Shown here piece by piece: positions 56,101 through 63,155 of a DNA stretch of 64,000 bases. Position numbers and translations under genes: made by a program. This DNA is from Pseudomonas syringae KCTC 12500 (GTDB taxonomy: Bacteria; Pseudomonadota; Gammaproteobacteria; Pseudomonadales; Pseudomonadaceae), in assembly GCF_000507185.2 (NCBI RefSeq), contig NZ_AYTM02000002.1, positions 1,573,501-1,637,500 of the forward strand, in the 5' to 3' direction. How positions within the stretch are numbered: the stretch's first letter is position 1; the number at the start of each line of letters is the position of its first letter. Below the pieces are notes generated by a model. It saw nothing but the letters and a program-made list of their open reading frames with translations. It was not told the DNA's origin and ran no database searches.

Positions 56101-56750
56101 TCGCTCCGCAACATCTGCAACGCACGCTGAGCGAACTGCTTGGCGACGCCCGGCTGACCATCACTGCGCTGCCGGGCACAGAGTTGAAGCTGTGGCTGAT
56201 CGACGATGCCAACATGGACCGCGCCTTCAGCCCGGATGAAACGCGGCGCATTCTGGAAGATCCACCGTACTGGTGCTTTTGCTGGGCCAGCGGCCTGGCT
56301 CTGGCACGTTTTCTGGCTGAAAACCCGCACTGGGTGGCTGGCAAACGGGTACTGGATTTCGGTGCGGGCTCGGGTGTAGCAGGCATTGCCGCGCTCAGGG
56401 CCGGGGCGCTTGAGGTTGTGGCCTGTGATCTCGACCCACTGGCGCTCGCTGCCTGCCGGGCCAATGCCGAACTCAATCAGGTGCCGTTGCGCTACTCGAC
56501 GGATTTCTTTGCCGAGGCGGACCGCTTCGATCTGATTCTGGTCGCCGACGTGCTCTACGACCGCGCCAACCTGCCGTTGCTGGACCAGTTCCTCTCCCGA
56601 GGCCGCGAGGCACTGGTGGCCGATTCCCGCGTGCGCGACTTCAAGCACGCTGCCTACCAGCGTCTGACGATGCTCCATGCGCACACCCTGCCGGACCTGG
56701 CCGAGCCGCACGAATTTCGCGACGTGAGCCTCTATCACGCGGCGCGGTGA
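56097..56750 (+). CDS. Class I SAM-dependent methyltransferase (ETFB-lysine/Nnt1-like)
   Basis: The 217-residue protein has PYWCFCWASGLALARFL at about 57-73, as in the protein-lysine methyltransferases that act on electron-transfer flavoprotein beta. Then follow the SAM motif VLDFGAGSGVAGIAALRAGA and VVACDLDPLALAACRANAELN. Motif IV reads FDLILVADVLYDRANLPLL. The real substrate is not shown; ETF-beta or a ribosomal protein is possible. Translation is coupled to the lipoprotein gene. Confidence 0.82.
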   Translation: MIAPQHLQRTLSELLGDARLTITALPGTELKLWLIDDANMDRAFSPDETRRILEDPPYWCFCWASGLALARFLAENPHWVAGKRVLDFGAGSGVAGIAALRAGALEVVACDLDPLALAACRANAELNQVPLRYSTDFFAEADRFDLILVADVLYDRANLPLLDQFLSRGREALVADSRVRDFKHAAYQRLTMLHAHTLPDLAEPHEFRDVSLYHAAR

Positions 56751-56792
56751 GCGCTAAATAACAGTCCGGGATTGCTCAGCTAAATGGCTTTT

Positions 56793-56910
56793 GTAGGAGC
56801 GAACTTGTTCGCGAAGACGGTCGTTCAAACGATAAATTTCAAGAGAGCTTTCCACCCCTTTCGCGAACAAGCGAAGCGTCGCCCGGTTCGCTCCCACGGC
56901 CTTCGGCCAG
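56793..56910. repeat. REP pair with an internal duplication
   Basis: GTAGGAGCGAACTTGTTCGCGAAG at 56793 and an inverse partner ending GTTCGCTCCCAC flank a linker. The right REP is interrupted by GCGAAGCGTCGCCCG, then repeats TTCGCTCC. GGCCTTCGGCCAG follows, as in the urt and ure elements. Confidence 0.8.
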
Positions 56911-57019
56911 CATCAATAGCAATGAGTGTGGGCACGATCATGTCCAATAGACGACACCGCTTTCAGCATTGCCCTGCGGGCTTTATAGTTGGCAGCATTC
57001 AGATTCTTCGAGACGTGCA

Positions 57020-57892
57020 ATGAGCCAGGAAACTGCTTACATCTTCGACGCAACCGCCGCGAACTTCGATCAACTGGTGATCGACAAGTCCTTCGACCAG
57101 CCGGTGCTGGTGGATTTCTGGGCCGAGTGGTGTGCGCCCTGCAAGGTCTTGATGCCCCTGCTGCAGCAAATCACCGAGAGTTATCAGGGTGAGCTGCTGC
57201 TGGCCAAGGTCAATTGCGACATCGAGCAGGACATCGTAGCGCGCTTCGGCATTCGCAGCCTGCCGACCGTGGTGCTGTTCAAGGACGGCCAGCCGGTAGA
57301 TGGCTTTGCCGGTGCCCAGCCCGAGTCGGAAATCCGCAAGATTCTCGACCAGCACGTGGTCATGCCGCCACCGCCAGCCGCCGACCCGCTCAAGCAGGCA
57401 CAGGCGCTGTTTGCGGAAAGTCGTTTCGCCGAAGCCGAAGCACAGCTCAAGGTGCTGTTGGGCGAGGACAACACCAATGGCGCGGCGCTGATTCTGTATG
57501 CGCGCTGCCTGGCTGAACGTGGCGAATTGAGCGAGGCCAAGGCCGTGCTGGATGCGGTCACCGGTGATGCACACAAGGCCGAACTGGCCGGTGCCAAGGC
57601 CCAGCTGACGTTCCTCGCGCAAGCCGCGACCCTGCCGGACGCTGCCGAACTGAAAAGCCGTCTTGCACAAAATCCTCAGGACGATGAAGCAGCACTGCAA
57701 CTGGCGATTCAGCAGTTGTCGCGTCAACAGTACGAAGCTGCGCTCGAGGGCCTGCTCAAGCTGTTCATCCGCAATCGCAATTACGCCGAGGGCCTGCCGC
57801 ACAAGACCCTGCTGCAAGTATTCGACCTGCTGGGCAACGATCACCCGCTGGTAACAGCGTACCGTCGCAAGCTGTTTGCCGCGCTGTACTAA
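57020..57892 (+). CDS. cnoX: CnoX/YbbN-type thioredoxin with TPR-like tail
   Basis: The 290-residue protein has a thioredoxin domain (1-110) with the full WCAPC redox motif (Cys38, Cys41) and cis-Pro SLPTVVLFKDGQPVDGF. A C-terminal helical tail of TPR type follows (DPLKQAQALFAESRFAEAEAQLKVLL; LQLAIQQLSRQQYEAALEGLLKLF). CnoX protects proteins from over-oxidation and passes them to GroEL. E. coli CnoX has lost the second cysteine, whereas this one keeps both. ATG at 57020 is 52 bases after a longer in-frame start that is not supported. Confidence 0.92.
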   Translation: MSQETAYIFDATAANFDQLVIDKSFDQPVLVDFWAEWCAPCKVLMPLLQQITESYQGELLLAKVNCDIEQDIVARFGIRSLPTVVLFKDGQPVDGFAGAQPESEIRKILDQHVVMPPPPAADPLKQAQALFAESRFAEAEAQLKVLLGEDNTNGAALILYARCLAERGELSEAKAVLDAVTGDAHKAELAGAKAQLTFLAQAATLPDAAELKSRLAQNPQDDEAALQLAIQQLSRQQYEAALEGLLKLFIRNRNYAEGLPHKTLLQVFDLLGNDHPLVTAYRRKLFAALY

Positions 57893-57901
57893 TGTACAAA
57901 G

Positions 57902-57928
57902 CAACAGGCACCGCTCGGGTGCCTGTTG
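57902..57928. terminator. Terminator between cnoX and a convergent small gene
   Basis: CAACAGGCACC and GGTGCCTGTTG form an 11-base-pair stem with a five-base loop, followed by TTG. It lies ten bases after the cnoX stop and can serve both convergent genes. Confidence 0.8.
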
Positions 57929-57946
57929 TTGCTGAGCGCGGTCAGG

Positions 57947-58300
57947 TCACGTCGCTTCGACCCAGCTGTACAGCGGCGCATCTCCGCCGCTCTCGACTTT
58001 CACGTTCGCCGAGTGACGCAAGCGCACCAGCAGATGCTTGCCCGCAGCGGTACTGCCCGCCAACCCTTCCAGTTGCCCCAACAGATCCGGTCCACTCATC
58101 TGCCCGGCCTTGTGCAGCAATTCCTGAGCGACTTGCCAGAGCCTGTCGTCCTGGTTGAGCGGCTTGTTCTCGGCAGCGGCGGTAGGTGCCTCCGGGGCCG
58201 CGCCCTTGAGCTGCGCGCCCAGTTGCGCCCAGTCTCCTTCGTCCAGTTCAAGGGTCAAATCCACCGGCCACTGGCCTACGGTTCCACGAATACGCAACAT
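57947..58300 (-). CDS. Small conserved-looking protein of unknown function (117 aa)
   Basis: The product starts MLRIRGTVGQWPVDLTLELDEGDWAQLGAQL, which suggests a small beta-hairpin domain. An Ala/Pro/Glu linker follows, then a helical part with LNQDDRLWQVAQELLHKAGQMSGPDLLGQLEGLAGSTAAGKHLLVRLRHSANVKVE. I do not recognise a family. ATG at 58300 has AGGTG upstream. Longer open frames that start further up include unrelated sequence in front of this protein. It is probably cytoplasmic. Confidence 0.7.
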   Translation of the reverse strand: MLRIRGTVGQWPVDLTLELDEGDWAQLGAQLKGAAPEAPTAAAENKPLNQDDRLWQVAQELLHKAGQMSGPDLLGQLEGLAGSTAAGKHLLVRLRHSANVKVESGGDAPLYSWVEAT

Positions 58301-58361
58301 GATGTGCACCTGCTGACAGTCAGGCGTACATGCTCCCACAGGCTGGCGCGCATTCCCATGA

Positions 58362-58784
58362 TCAACCGTAACGCCACTGGTTGAGGACCGGTTCCTTGCC
58401 GTTGATGAAATTGCCAAGCGCCCGCACGTCATAGACGTTTTCCCAGCACTCGATAATTCGGCCATCGCGAAACCGCCACAGGTCGCAAAACGGCATGATG
58501 ATTTTCCGGCCCTCACAACTGGCGCGCATCTCGCCCAACACCGAGCCGAAGTGATCATTGGCGATGATGTCGTGGACATCCATGTACAGGGTCTGATGGG
58601 TACGCCTGATCAGATTGATCTGGTGGGAAAGCACTGCCTCCCTGCCGATGGCTATGGACAAGCCACCGCCAGCGCCTTGATCCGCCTTGTGCAGCACGAT
58701 GTCAGCGTCGGCGAATTCGGTGATGCGTGTCATATCCTTGTACACAGCACGCAGGACTTCTCTGTTCGAATGGAGCTTGTTCAT
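58362..58784 (-). CDS. SnoaL-like (NTF2-fold) protein
   Basis: The 140-residue protein follows the SnoaL/NTF2 pattern: an N-terminal helix MNKLHSNREVLRAVYKDM, then DIVLHKADQGAGGGLSIAIGREAV, TLYMDVHDIIANDHFGSVLGEM, and IIMPFCDLWRFRDGRIIECWENVYDV. The last segment contains the F.DL.RF.DGRI.E.WE signature of polyketide-cyclase-like and isomerase-like members. The substrate is unknown. ATG at 58784 has GAAGATACTC in front. Confidence 0.85.
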   Translation of the reverse strand: MNKLHSNREVLRAVYKDMTRITEFADADIVLHKADQGAGGGLSIAIGREAVLSHQINLIRRTHQTLYMDVHDIIANDHFGSVLGEMRASCEGRKIIMPFCDLWRFRDGRIIECWENVYDVRALGNFINGKEPVLNQWRYG

Positions 58785-59034
58785 GAGTATCTTCCCTGAT
58801 GTCGCACTCGGCCCAGGTCGAGCGCAGGCCCTGACTGGCGATGAAAACCTTCCTGCGCATCCGGCGCAGGTGTAGCGATTTTCATCTTCCAGAGTAGGAC
58901 TTGATGACGCGAAGTGTGAGACTACTTAGGCATAAGCACCGGACCGGGTATGCTCGACAAGACCGTCAATAGCGCTTTGCTGCAGCCCGGTCAACAGGCG
59001 TCTGGATAAAAACACGTCCACGCAGGCCGTCACT

Positions 59035-59054
59035 TGTTATAAGATCACATAACA
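59035..59054 (+). promoter_or_regulatory. Candidate Zur box upstream of the zinc-type operon
   Basis: TGTTATAAGATCACATAACA is a palindrome with six-base arms and contains GTTATAAGATCAC, 11 of 13 matches to the GTTATAATATAAC Zur core. It lies 32 bases before the DUF2796 start. The rest of the 301-base gap holds no gene. Confidence 0.55.
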
Positions 59055-59085
59055 GTTTTTCTCGATTATTGTTCTGGAGCCCGCT

Positions 59086-59673
59086 ATGCGCCGTCTGCTA
59101 CTCGCCCTGCCTTTTGCCCTGTTGCCACTCGTTGCTGCGCACGCGGCTGAAGAACACGACCACGATCATGGCGATGAACATGGCAGTCTGGGTGCGCACG
59201 AGCACGGCGTCGGACGTCTGGATGTGGTGCTTGAAGGCAAGACGCTGGAATTCGAATTCGACAGCCCGGCCATGAACATCGTCGGCTTCGAACACGTTGC
59301 GACCTCGGATGAAGACAAGGCCAAAGTTGCCAAGGCGCGCGAATTGCTGCTCAAGCCCAACGCGTTGTTCAGCATTGCCGATGCCGCCAATTGCTCGGCC
59401 ACTTCGGTGAAGCTGGAAAGCCCGCTGTTTGGTGACAAGGATGACGATCACGACGAGCACGCCGATGCTGGCGATGCCGATCATCACGAGCACAGTGAAA
59501 TCCATGGCCACTACAAGTTCGTCTGTGACGCACCGGCCATTCTGAAGAAGCTCGACCTGTCGCAAATCTTCATAACCTTTCCCGACACCAAGAAGCTTCA
59601 GGTACAACTGATTTCGCCAGGCGGCCAGTCAGGCGCAGAAGTGATCGCAGCCAACCCGACGCTGAAATTCTGA
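59086..59673 (+). CDS. His-rich periplasmic DUF2796 protein
   Basis: The 195-residue protein has a signal peptide (MRRLLLALPFALLPLVAAHAA), then a His/Asp/Glu-rich stretch (EEHDHDHGDEHGSLGAHEHGVGRL). A second such stretch lies inside the domain (DDDHDEHADAGDADHHEHSEIHGHY). The DUF2796 features are HVGRLDVVLEGKTLEFEF-like sequence and FVCDAPAILKKLDLSQIFITFPDTKKLQVQL. It likely binds zinc in the periplasm. It heads an operon matching the PA4063-PA4066 genes of P. aeruginosa, which respond to zinc shortage through Zur. Confidence 0.85.
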   Translation: MRRLLLALPFALLPLVAAHAAEEHDHDHGDEHGSLGAHEHGVGRLDVVLEGKTLEFEFDSPAMNIVGFEHVATSDEDKAKVAKARELLLKPNALFSIADAANCSATSVKLESPLFGDKDDDHDEHADAGDADHHEHSEIHGHYKFVCDAPAILKKLDLSQIFITFPDTKKLQVQLISPGGQSGAEVIAANPTLKF

Positions 59674-59692
59674 TAGCACCCTGCAGTACAAC

Positions 59693-59715
59693 GACCGGGC
59701 CTGGCCCGGTCTTTT
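59693..59715 (+). terminator. Intra-operon terminator/attenuator after DUF2796
   Basis: GACCGGGC and GCCCGGTC form an eight-base-pair stem with a CTG loop, followed by TTTT. It lies between the first gene and the ABC ATPase gene, so the binding protein may be made in excess. Confidence 0.75.
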
Positions 59716-59742
59716 AATTTCCAACCGAGCGTGAGTCAGCCT

Positions 59743-60453
59743 ATGACCCAAGCACTGATCGAACTGTCGGACCTGCGCTTCAACTGGCCCGGCCATCCGC
59801 AACTGCTGGACATCCCCGAGTTCCGCCTGCAAAGCGGCGAAACCCTGTTCCTCAAAGGCCCGAGTGGCAGCGGTAAAACCACGCTGCTGGGCCTGCTGGG
59901 CGGTGTACAAAAACCGGTCAGCGGCAGCATTCGCCTGTTGAACCAGGAACTGTCGGCCCTCTCTTCGGCCGCTCGTGATCGCTTTCGCGTCGATCACACT
60001 GGCTACATCTTCCAGCAGTTCAACCTGCTGCCGTTTTTGTCGGTGCGAGAAAACATCGAACTGCCCTGTCACTTTTCAAAGGTCCGCGCCGAGCGTGCCA
60101 GGCAACGCCACGGCAGCGTCGAGAAAGCCACCACTACCCTGCTCGCCCACCTGGGTTTGAAAGACCCGGCGATGCTGACACGCCGCGCCGACTCGCTGTC
60201 CATCGGCCAACAACAGCGAGTCGCTGCCGCCCGGGCGCTGATCGGTCAACCGGAGCTGGTGATTGCCGATGAGCCTACGTCTGCGCTGGACGCGGATTCG
60301 CGCGAGGCGTTCATTCGCCTGTTGTTCGCCGAGTGCCGCGAGGCCGGGGCCAGCCTGCTGTTTGTCAGTCATGACCAGAGCCTGGCACCGCTGTTTGATC
60401 GCAATCTGTCGCTGAGCGACCTGAATCGCGCCGCCGTCGCCGTGGAGATTTGA
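59743..60453 (+). CDS. ABC transporter ATP-binding protein, LolD/MacB type
   Basis: The 236-residue ATPase has Walker A GPSGSGKTT near residue 43, a signature reading LSIGQQQR (usual LSGGQQQR), Walker B LVIADEP and the switch His SHDQ. It resembles the ATPases of MacB/FtsX-type systems, which act by mechanotransmission rather than classic import. ATG at 59743 is chosen; GTG at 59731 would add four residues. It is one base before the permease gene. Confidence 0.9.
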   Translation: MTQALIELSDLRFNWPGHPQLLDIPEFRLQSGETLFLKGPSGSGKTTLLGLLGGVQKPVSGSIRLLNQELSALSSAARDRFRVDHTGYIFQQFNLLPFLSVRENIELPCHFSKVRAERARQRHGSVEKATTTLLAHLGLKDPAMLTRRADSLSIGQQQRVAAARALIGQPELVIADEPTSALDADSREAFIRLLFAECREAGASLLFVSHDQSLAPLFDRNLSLSDLNRAAVAVEI

Positions 60454-60454
60454 G

Positions 60455-61720
60455 ATGTATCTGTTTCGTCTGGCCATGGCCAGCCTGGCCAATCGCCGTT
60501 TCACCGCGTTTCTCACTGCCTTCGCCATTGCGCTGTCGGTTTGCCTGTTGCTGGCCGTCGAGCGGGTCCGCACCGAAGCGCGCTCCAGCTTCGCCAGCAC
60601 CATCAGCGGCACAGACCTGATCGTCGGTGCGCGCTCCGGCTCGATCAACCTGTTGCTGTACTCGGTGTTCCGCATCGGCAATGCCACCAACAACATTCGC
60701 TGGGACAGCTTCGAGCACTTCGCCAACAGCAAGCAGGTCAAGTGGGCGATCCCGGTTTCGCTGGGCGACTCCCATCGTGGCTACCGGGTGATGGGCACCA
60801 ATGAAGCGTATTTCGAGCATTATCAGTTCGGTCGCCAACAGCACCTGGAAATAGCCGAAGGACGCGAGTTCAAGACCGATCCCTTTGAAGTGGTGCTGGG
60901 TTCGGAGGTCGCCAAGGCGTTGCATTACAAGCTGGGCGACAAGCTGGTACTGGCGCACGGTGTCGCCGCGATCAGCCTGGTCAAGCATGACGACAAGCCA
61001 TTCACTGTGGTCGGCATCCTCAAGCCGACCGGCACGCCGGTGGACCGCACGCTGCATATCAGCCTGGGCGGCATGGAAGCCATTCATATCGACTGGCACA
61101 ACGGCGCCCCGGCACGCGGCAACGAGCGCATCTCAGCCGATCAGGCGCGCAATATGGACCTGACGCCGACGGCGATCACTGCCTTCATGCTGGGCTTGAA
61201 CAGCAAGATTTCCACCTTCAGCCTGCAACGCGAGATCAACGAATACCGTGGCGAGCCCATGCTGGCGATTCTGCCCGGCGTGGCACTGCAGGAGCTGTGG
61301 AGCCTGATGGGTACGGCTGAAAAGGCGCTGTTCGTGATTTCGCTGTTCGTGGTGCTGACCGGACTGATCGGCATGCTGACTGCGATTCTCACCAGCCTCA
61401 ATGAACGGCGCCGGGAAATGGCCATCCTGCGCTCGGTCGGCGCGCGCCCCTGGCATATCGCAAGTCTGCTTATACTCGAAGCCTTCGCCCTGGCGCTGGC
61501 GGGTGTCATCAGCGGCCTTGCGCTGCTCTATATCGGCATCTTCGTGGCCCGCGACTACGTGCTCGACAACTACGGTCTGTACCTGTCGTCTATGCCACCT
61601 GGCCAATATGAATGGACATTACTCGGTGCCATTCTCGGCTGCGCGCTGTTGATGGGAACCGTGCCAGCCTGGCGAGCCTACAGGCAGTCACTGGCCGATG
61701 GACTGTCGATTCGTTTATGA
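60455..61720 (+). CDS. MacB/FtsX-type ABC permease
   Basis: The 421-residue protein has one N-terminal helix (FLTAFAIALSVCLLLAVERV), a large periplasmic domain (about 40-275) and three C-terminal helices with the FtsX signature (LFVISLFVVLTGLIGMLTAILTSLNERRREMAILRSVGARPWHIASLLILEAF). With the ATPase it forms a type VII ABC system of unknown substrate, probably linked to zinc status through the operon promoter. The stop overlaps a possible start of the next gene. Confidence 0.92.
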   Translation: MYLFRLAMASLANRRFTAFLTAFAIALSVCLLLAVERVRTEARSSFASTISGTDLIVGARSGSINLLLYSVFRIGNATNNIRWDSFEHFANSKQVKWAIPVSLGDSHRGYRVMGTNEAYFEHYQFGRQQHLEIAEGREFKTDPFEVVLGSEVAKALHYKLGDKLVLAHGVAAISLVKHDDKPFTVVGILKPTGTPVDRTLHISLGGMEAIHIDWHNGAPARGNERISADQARNMDLTPTAITAFMLGLNSKISTFSLQREINEYRGEPMLAILPGVALQELWSLMGTAEKALFVISLFVVLTGLIGMLTAILTSLNERRREMAILRSVGARPWHIASLLILEAFALALAGVISGLALLYIGIFVARDYVLDNYGLYLSSMPPGQYEWTLLGAILGCALLMGTVPAWRAYRQSLADGLSIRL

Positions 61721-61728
61721 GGACCTTC

Positions 61729-62253
61729 ATGATGCGGCGCATGCTACTCACTCTGCTGTTCTCGGTTACCACTCAAGTGTGGGCCGCCGAGCCGCGTGAG
61801 CTGACCTGGAATGACATGATTCCACCCGATGCACCTGTGGTGAAGCCGGTAACGGCTCCGCTGCACGATATGTCCAAGCTGTCCGATGCACTGGCCATGG
61901 AGGCAGCGCCTGCGGCCCACCAACTGGCACCGCATGCGCCAGTGGTCAAGGCACTGGACGGCAAACTGGTGCGCTTACCGGGCTACATCGTGCCGCTCGA
62001 GGTCAGTGAGGAAGGCCGGGTGACGGAGTTTTTGCTGGTGCCGTATTTCGGCGCCTGCATTCATGTGCCGCCACCACCGGCGAACCAGATCGTGCATGTC
62101 ACGAGCGAGCTGGGTGTGAAGGTCGATGAGCTGTATCAGCCGTACTGGATCGAAGGACCGATGCAGGCCAAGTCGTCTTCCAGCGAACTGGCAGAAGCGG
62201 GTTATCAGATGCAGGCAGACAAGATTCTTGTCTACGAGTTGCCGGATTCATAA
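61729..62253 (+). CDS. DUF3299 periplasmic protein
   Basis: The 174-residue product has a signal peptide (MMRRMLLTLLFSVTTQVWAAEP). It then carries the DUF3299 core LTWNDMIPPDAP near residue 25 and VKALDGKLVRLPGYIVPLE, with VTEFLLVPYFGACIHVPPPPANQIVHV following. ATG at 61729 is preceded by GAGGA at good distance; ATG at 61717, overlapping the permease stop, is the alternative. The protein is thought to belong to the zinc-related ABC system; its role is unknown. It is the last gene of the operon. Confidence 0.86.
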   Translation: MMRRMLLTLLFSVTTQVWAAEPRELTWNDMIPPDAPVVKPVTAPLHDMSKLSDALAMEAAPAAHQLAPHAPVVKALDGKLVRLPGYIVPLEVSEEGRVTEFLLVPYFGACIHVPPPPANQIVHVTSELGVKVDELYQPYWIEGPMQAKSSSSELAEAGYQMQADKILVYELPDS

Positions 62254-62279
62254 GGATCACGAGGTTCCCAGCGATTTCA

Positions 62280-62320
62280 TTGAGCTGAGTCAAAGTCGCC
62301 GCTCGACAGCGCTTTAACAT
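62280..62320 (+). promoter_or_regulatory. ANR/FNR-type promoter of oprG
   Basis: TTGAGCTGAGTCAA (62280-62293) keeps the TTGA-N6-TCAA outer bases of the ANR box. TAACAT at 62315-62320 fits a -10. Their spacing puts the box near -41, the class II position. P. aeruginosa oprG is known to respond to Anr. Confidence 0.5.
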
Positions 62321-62356
62321 TACGCCCATAAATTTTGACTGATCTCTGGAGCCTCC

Positions 62357-63043
62357 ATGCACAAGCATCTGCTACGCGCGTCCCTTGTCGCGCTTACCCT
62401 CACCGCCCCGGTCGCGGCACACGCCTACCAGTCCGGCGACTTCATCGTTCGCGCCGGTGTCGCGCACGTCCAGCCCAATGAAGACAGCGGCGAAGTGCGC
62501 CTCGACGGTGCCAAGGTTTCCGGCACCAAAGCGACTGTCGACGGCGAAAACCAGCTGGGCCTGACCTTCGCCTACATGCTGACCCAGCACGTCGGCGTCG
62601 AGCTGCTGGCCGCCACACCGTTCAACCACACCGTATCGGTCAAAGGCCTCGGGCCTGGCCTGGATGGCAAGCTGGCCGATATCAAACAACTGCCGCCGAC
62701 GCTGTCGTTGCAGTACTACCCGATGGAACCGTCGTCGAAATTCCAGCCGTACGCTGGCGTGGGCATCAACTACACCACGTTCTTCGATACCGACCTGACC
62801 GGCAACCGTAAGAATCAGGGTTTCAGCAACCTCAAGCTCAAGGACTCGGTCGGCCTGGCCGGGCAGTTGGGCATGGATTACATGATCACCGACAACGTAC
62901 TGCTCAACGCCTCGGTCTGGTACGTCGACATCGACACCAAAGCAACCGTGGACGGCCCGTCAGCCCTGGCCGTCGGCAAGACCAAGGTCGACGTGGACAT
63001 CGACCCGTGGGTGTACATGGTGGGCGTGGGTTACAAGTTCTGA
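62357..63043 (+). CDS. oprG: OmpW family outer-membrane protein (OprG)
   Basis: The 228-residue protein has a signal peptide (MHKHLLRASLVALTLTAPVAAHA). Then follows the OmpW eight-stranded barrel: YQSGDFIVRAGVAHVQPN, QLGLTFAYMLTQHVGVELLAATPFNH, LSLQYYPMEPSSKFQPYAGVGINYTTFF and the closing strand VYMVGVGYKF with terminal Phe. It forms a narrow channel for small hydrophobic solutes. In P. aeruginosa OprG follows the same zinc-type operon. A strong terminator follows. Confidence 0.95.
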   Translation: MHKHLLRASLVALTLTAPVAAHAYQSGDFIVRAGVAHVQPNEDSGEVRLDGAKVSGTKATVDGENQLGLTFAYMLTQHVGVELLAATPFNHTVSVKGLGPGLDGKLADIKQLPPTLSLQYYPMEPSSKFQPYAGVGINYTTFFDTDLTGNRKNQGFSNLKLKDSVGLAGQLGMDYMITDNVLLNASVWYVDIDTKATVDGPSALAVGKTKVDVDIDPWVYMVGVGYKF

Positions 63044-63065
63044 CCTGAACGTCTCAAGCGCCACA

Positions 63066-63102
63066 AACACAAAGGCACCCTTATTGGGTGCCTTTGTGTT
63101 TT
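63066..63102 (+). terminator. Rho-independent terminator of oprG
   Basis: AACACAAAGGCACCC and GGGTGCCTTTGTGTT form a perfect 15-base-pair stem with a five-base loop, ending in a T-run. It is 22 bases after the oprG stop. Confidence 0.95.
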
Positions 63103-63155
63103 GTAGACCTGATGATCTCGTACCAACTCCATGACGAAGTAATGCCGCGCTTTTT

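Noticed and set aside
57947-58579. A 210-residue reading of the small 117-residue gene
   Set aside because: The extra N-terminal part is low-complexity shadow of the SnoaL-like gene and intergenic DNA; ATG at 58300 with AGGTG is the better start.
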